A stretch of 64,000 bases of DNA, from the NCBI GenBank assembly GCA_014529385.2, contig CM043962.1, forward strand, positions 149,538,647-149,602,646, given 5' to 3'. Source of the stretch: Adiantum capillus-veneris (taxonomy: Eukaryota; Streptophyta; Polypodiopsida; Polypodiales; Pteridaceae). Both the position numbers and the translations under genes were made by a program. Shown here one piece after another: positions 61,200 to 64,000 of the stretch. The notes beneath the pieces were generated by a model that did not search any database, had not been told where the DNA came from, and saw only the letters and a list, made by a program, of their open reading frames with translations. Positions within the stretch are counted from its first letter, which is position 1; every line of letters starts with the position of its first letter.

Positions 61200-62215
61200 A
61201 TGGTACAAGTTACTGGAGTTGATAAGAGTGTTATCAACCTTTGGGAATCCATACCCTTCCTTGTAGTGAGTTGTTGTGATGGTACAACTGTCACATCTGA
61301 CTTTGCTTCATACTCCCCCATATATCATGGTAACATTTTCAGAGATACAGGTTGTCTATCCCAAAATCTCACGGATCCCTTGTCTCCCTTATAAGAGTGC
61401 ATTTCTAGATTTGCCTGAGGTCCTGCCGCAAATTATTCAATAGGAGGAAGGAAGTCATCTTCTCCCATACTGGTTTTGTTAGCCCTTTGGCTTAGTTCAT
61501 TAGCTTCATTGGCTTCCCTTATCTGTATCCAAAGATCATTTAAACCCTCGTCGCTTTTATACAACTCAGGTGTGGTAGGTTGAAACCCTTCTGATGTTGA
61601 GTCTATTGTGTTCAACACTATGCCATGTCTTTCGATTGAATGCTCAGGTTTTAATTCAATTTATGGACTAACAATTAGCCGATCCGATCCATGTGTTGGA
61701 GGGTTTCTTGTTATCGGCCCAGGAAGTTCTACCTCCTCCACTTGTTTCCTTGGAGTTGGTTCCAGTAAGGTTTGCGCAGTTTTGATCACCTTTTGGGACA
61801 TTTCTAGTCTCTGTTTTTCCAACTCAGGATAGGCATATGTCATCCATTTTTGTTCCTAAGTTTGGTTGAATTTAAGCCTTGAGTCGTATGCTTTCAAGAG
61901 TGCGTCTAGATGTTCATTTACTTTTTCCACTAGTATCGATCCGCCCGATCCCGTACTTTTGGATTTTAATTTCTTCTCAAGCTCGATCTCTGTTGGTGTT
62001 TCTAGCTTTTGAAGTATTCGTTTTTCAAGTTTTTCTAGCTTGTCTTTGGTCCGCTTTAATTCTTCTATTATGACATTTTATTCTCGTTCTTTCCTAACTT
62101 CTACCCATGCTTTTCTAGCTTTCCACGTGTTTCGTTGACTTTTTCGTTTGATGCTAGGTGTTTTACCTTGTGGTTCTTCATTTCCAAGTCCCTCTTTTTC
62201 TTTTTGAGCTTGAGC
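61200..62215 (-). pseudogene. gag-protease linker of element E
   Basis: A Lys/Glu-rich, coiled-coil-like region (LKRTKDKLEKLEKRILQKLE near 62050-61980; YPELEKQRLEMSQKVIKTAQ at 61830-61770) lies between the zinc knuckles and the protease. Several stops are present. Confidence 0.5.
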
Positions 62216-63930
62216 TCATGTGATGACATGTATCGGTAAATTTGTTTCATTCTCGGAACCACTGCTTGAAGGGATAGCCTCCAAAAGGTTTATGGTTGCT
62301 TTCACTATTTTGTTTGGATTTTTTGGGCAATCGGCAATCAAATGAGTGATGCCACAATCTCGACAATACGCATTCACTTGTACAATTTCTGAATGAGGAC
62401 AATCTTTCATAAGATGGTCGCCCCCACATTTATAACAAGGTCCCAATGGTTGTTGTGGAGCTCCTTGGGCACCCCTATGTTGGTAAGGTGGTTTAGGTCC
62501 ATTGAAACCTCCATTGCCTATGAACAACAATGTTCTTTCGTCCAAACTAGAGTCTACTTTCTACTGCAGGTTGTGCCACGGTTGCTGGTCCAACATTGCC
62601 AATCATACTCCATGGTTCTGGTGTCCTCGGCTCTTCTGGTGGGTAGTGTGTTGGGCAGGTCATTGTTCCACTCGGTTCTTCATAATAGACAGGGACAGGC
62701 ACTAAGGCTCGTTCCTCTGGTTCTTCCACAGCGAGCGTATATCTCACACCTATCGGTCTTGTCCCTGGGAGTGGTGGTTGTTGCCCTAAAATTGGATGTG
62801 GTCTTTCAACACCAACTGGTCCTAGCAAATTTCTTACAGTATATCTAGATACTGGTGGCACTTGAGGTGGTGCTACTTGTGGTTGAGAACTATATTTTCT
62901 TTCTCTCACGTACCCTTTATTGTAGTAGCATTCCTTAGTAACATGATTTGTCCATTTTTATTCGATGGTGCACCACTTTAATGGTTTAGCCTCTGGCTTG
63001 GAAAATGGGCTAATTCTCTTTAGTACTTCCTCTATCAGTCGCTCTTGATTTACTCTTGGTTCATTTTGTTGTACAGTCCTATCAAACTTTGACCCACTTT
63101 GTTGAGATGATGAATCATCATCTCTGTCTCTTAGATCTCCAACTCTATAGATCTCACAGTTATCTACAAGGAACAAAGCCTCTTTGCTTAACTCATTTAG
63201 AGTAGGGCTTTTCTTCATATGCAAATCTTTTTGAAGATCTGCATTTCTCAATGCTTGGATAAATATCAACGTCAGTCTGGATTGAGTAGGTAGTTCTTCC
63301 ATTGGTAGAACTTTACGTATCGTTTCAGTCATAGGGATGCCTTCCTATCAGATTCTCCATCTTTCTGTTTAAACTTGTGGATTTGAGGGACAGTATTGTG
63401 GGCTATCCCTCTTTGAGAGAATTCCTCCACAAACTCATCAAAAACTTGTTGGATGGTCCCAAAATCTCGTCTTTCTACAGAATCAAACCATGTGGTGGCG
63501 TCTTCCTCTAAGGTGAGTCCAAATCCTGCAAATTGAGATCGAAGTCTCTAACCTCTTCTGCTTGGACCACTCTCAAAAATGTTGCCACATGATTTCTAGG
63601 ATCTCCTTCTCCTGCATACCTGTTGTGTACCCATTTTTTGGGCTTGAGACGGTCTAACACGTCTTTGTTCTACCAATCGAACTGTGGAATCTCCTTATCC
63701 CTCTCTCCTCACAAGGTCTGGTTCATGTCTCAACCTTCTGTCAACTGCGCCTCCCATCCCAATTCCTCTGTATGACCTTTCAACGGGCGGTTCCATTACA
63801 AACCCTCTGTGTCGGCCGTCGATAGTAGACTCGAGGTCGTGGCTTTATCTGGCGCGAACACTTCAATGCATGCTAAGAGAGTCCTGCAGATTTTCTTTAG
63901 CATCTTACACGAAAGGTCAGGAGAGCCAGT
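62216..63930 (-). pseudogene. gag of element E with two zinc knuckles
   Basis: Minus strand. The gag core is around 63640-62958 (EGDPRNHVATFLRVVQAEEV, LPTQSRLTLIFIQALRNADL, LNELSKEALFLVDNCEIYR), with stops between segments. A Pro-rich stretch lies at 62909-62547. The zinc knuckles CYKCGGDHLMKDC and CRDCGITHLIADC at 62440-62320 are close to the last two of element C's gag. Structural precursor. The N-terminus may lie beyond the right edge. Confidence 0.75.
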
Positions 63931-64000
63931 AAAGAGTTTGATGGTGCCCGTTAGGGTTTTCACCATGTAGGCTTTACCTATTCTCTCTCCTTCCTTTGGT

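Larger units (their letters stand above)
54273..64000 (-). mobile_element. Ty3/gypsy element E, minus strand, right end outside window
   Basis: On the minus strand the order is gag (63.9-62.2 kb), linker, protease (61.2-59.65 kb, interrupted by a solo LTR), linker, reverse transcriptase (58.5-57.8), RNase H (57.6-57.2), integrase with two zinc-binding-like stretches (57.2-55.6), then a downstream ORF with a second protease-like motif and a W-x-P-K tail (55.55-54.5). GGAAGGGGGGAGG (54285-54273) may be the polypurine tract. Many stops and frameshifts are present. Gag, protease and tail resemble element C. Confidence 0.8.

Overview
The window looks like nuclear DNA of a land plant, almost entirely transposable elements and microsatellites. 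Spliceosomal introns, a tRNA-Asp-type primer site, CACTA transposase domains, plant Ty3/gypsy polyproteins and very long (CT/GA)n, (CA)n and (GT)n tracts all point that way. The polyprotein style suggests a large-genome plant outside the flowering plants (fern, lycophyte or gymnosperm), but this is an impression, not a proof. No rRNA, tRNA or organellar segment was recognised.

Layout. 0.2-1.9 kb: the only candidate host gene, a two-exon P-loop NTPase on the minus strand with a GA microsatellite in its intron. 2-4.5 kb: microsatellites, a ~417-bp tandem unit carrying a microsatellite, and a 5'-truncated LINE. 4.6-6.6 kb: a decayed Ty3 protease region, small tandem duplications and a C-rich minisatellite. 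6.6-11.3 kb: no recognisable gene apart from one pseudogene fragment. 11.3-33 kb: one or two CACTA transposons (left TIR at 11301, a spliced minus-strand gene at 11.8-13.4 kb, plus-strand transposase remnants at 21.0 and 30-32.8 kb). Two insertions lie inside this block: a full-length LINE (14.7-19.0 kb) flanked on both sides by (TC)n, and a complete 8.87-kb LTR element (21088-29959, target duplication CCTTG) that splits the transposase. 34-36.8 kb: a second, L1-type LINE fragment. 37.8-40.7 kb: unrecognised minus-strand coding remnants. 40.9-52.7 kb: a strongly diverged tandem array whose units (~284 bp) keep a 24-bp palindrome; a 10.1-kb Ty3 element (41179-51275) has landed inside one of the palindromes. 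54.2-64 kb: a third Ty3 element on the minus strand, running off the right edge, with a 941-bp solo LTR (59802-60742, target duplication ATTAT) nested in its protease region.

How the parts relate. Element C (21.1-30.0 kb) is a gag-protease element with no reverse transcriptase, RNase H or integrase. It shares gag, protease and a short W-x-P-K tail ORF with element E (54-64 kb), so C looks like a non-autonomous relative that would need enzymes from an E-like partner. Element D (41-51 kb) is a different lineage whose pol resembles basidiomycete-type Ty3 elements. By eye the LTR pairs differ by about 3% (C) and 1.2% (D), so C is the older insertion. Almost every coding region has in-frame stops or frameshifts.

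Most interesting: the periodic palindrome array; the LINE bounded by (TC)n; a second retropepsin-like domain downstream of integrase in element E; and the gag-pro element with its conserved tail ORF. All calls come from reading the sequence and from memory of protein families; no searches were run.
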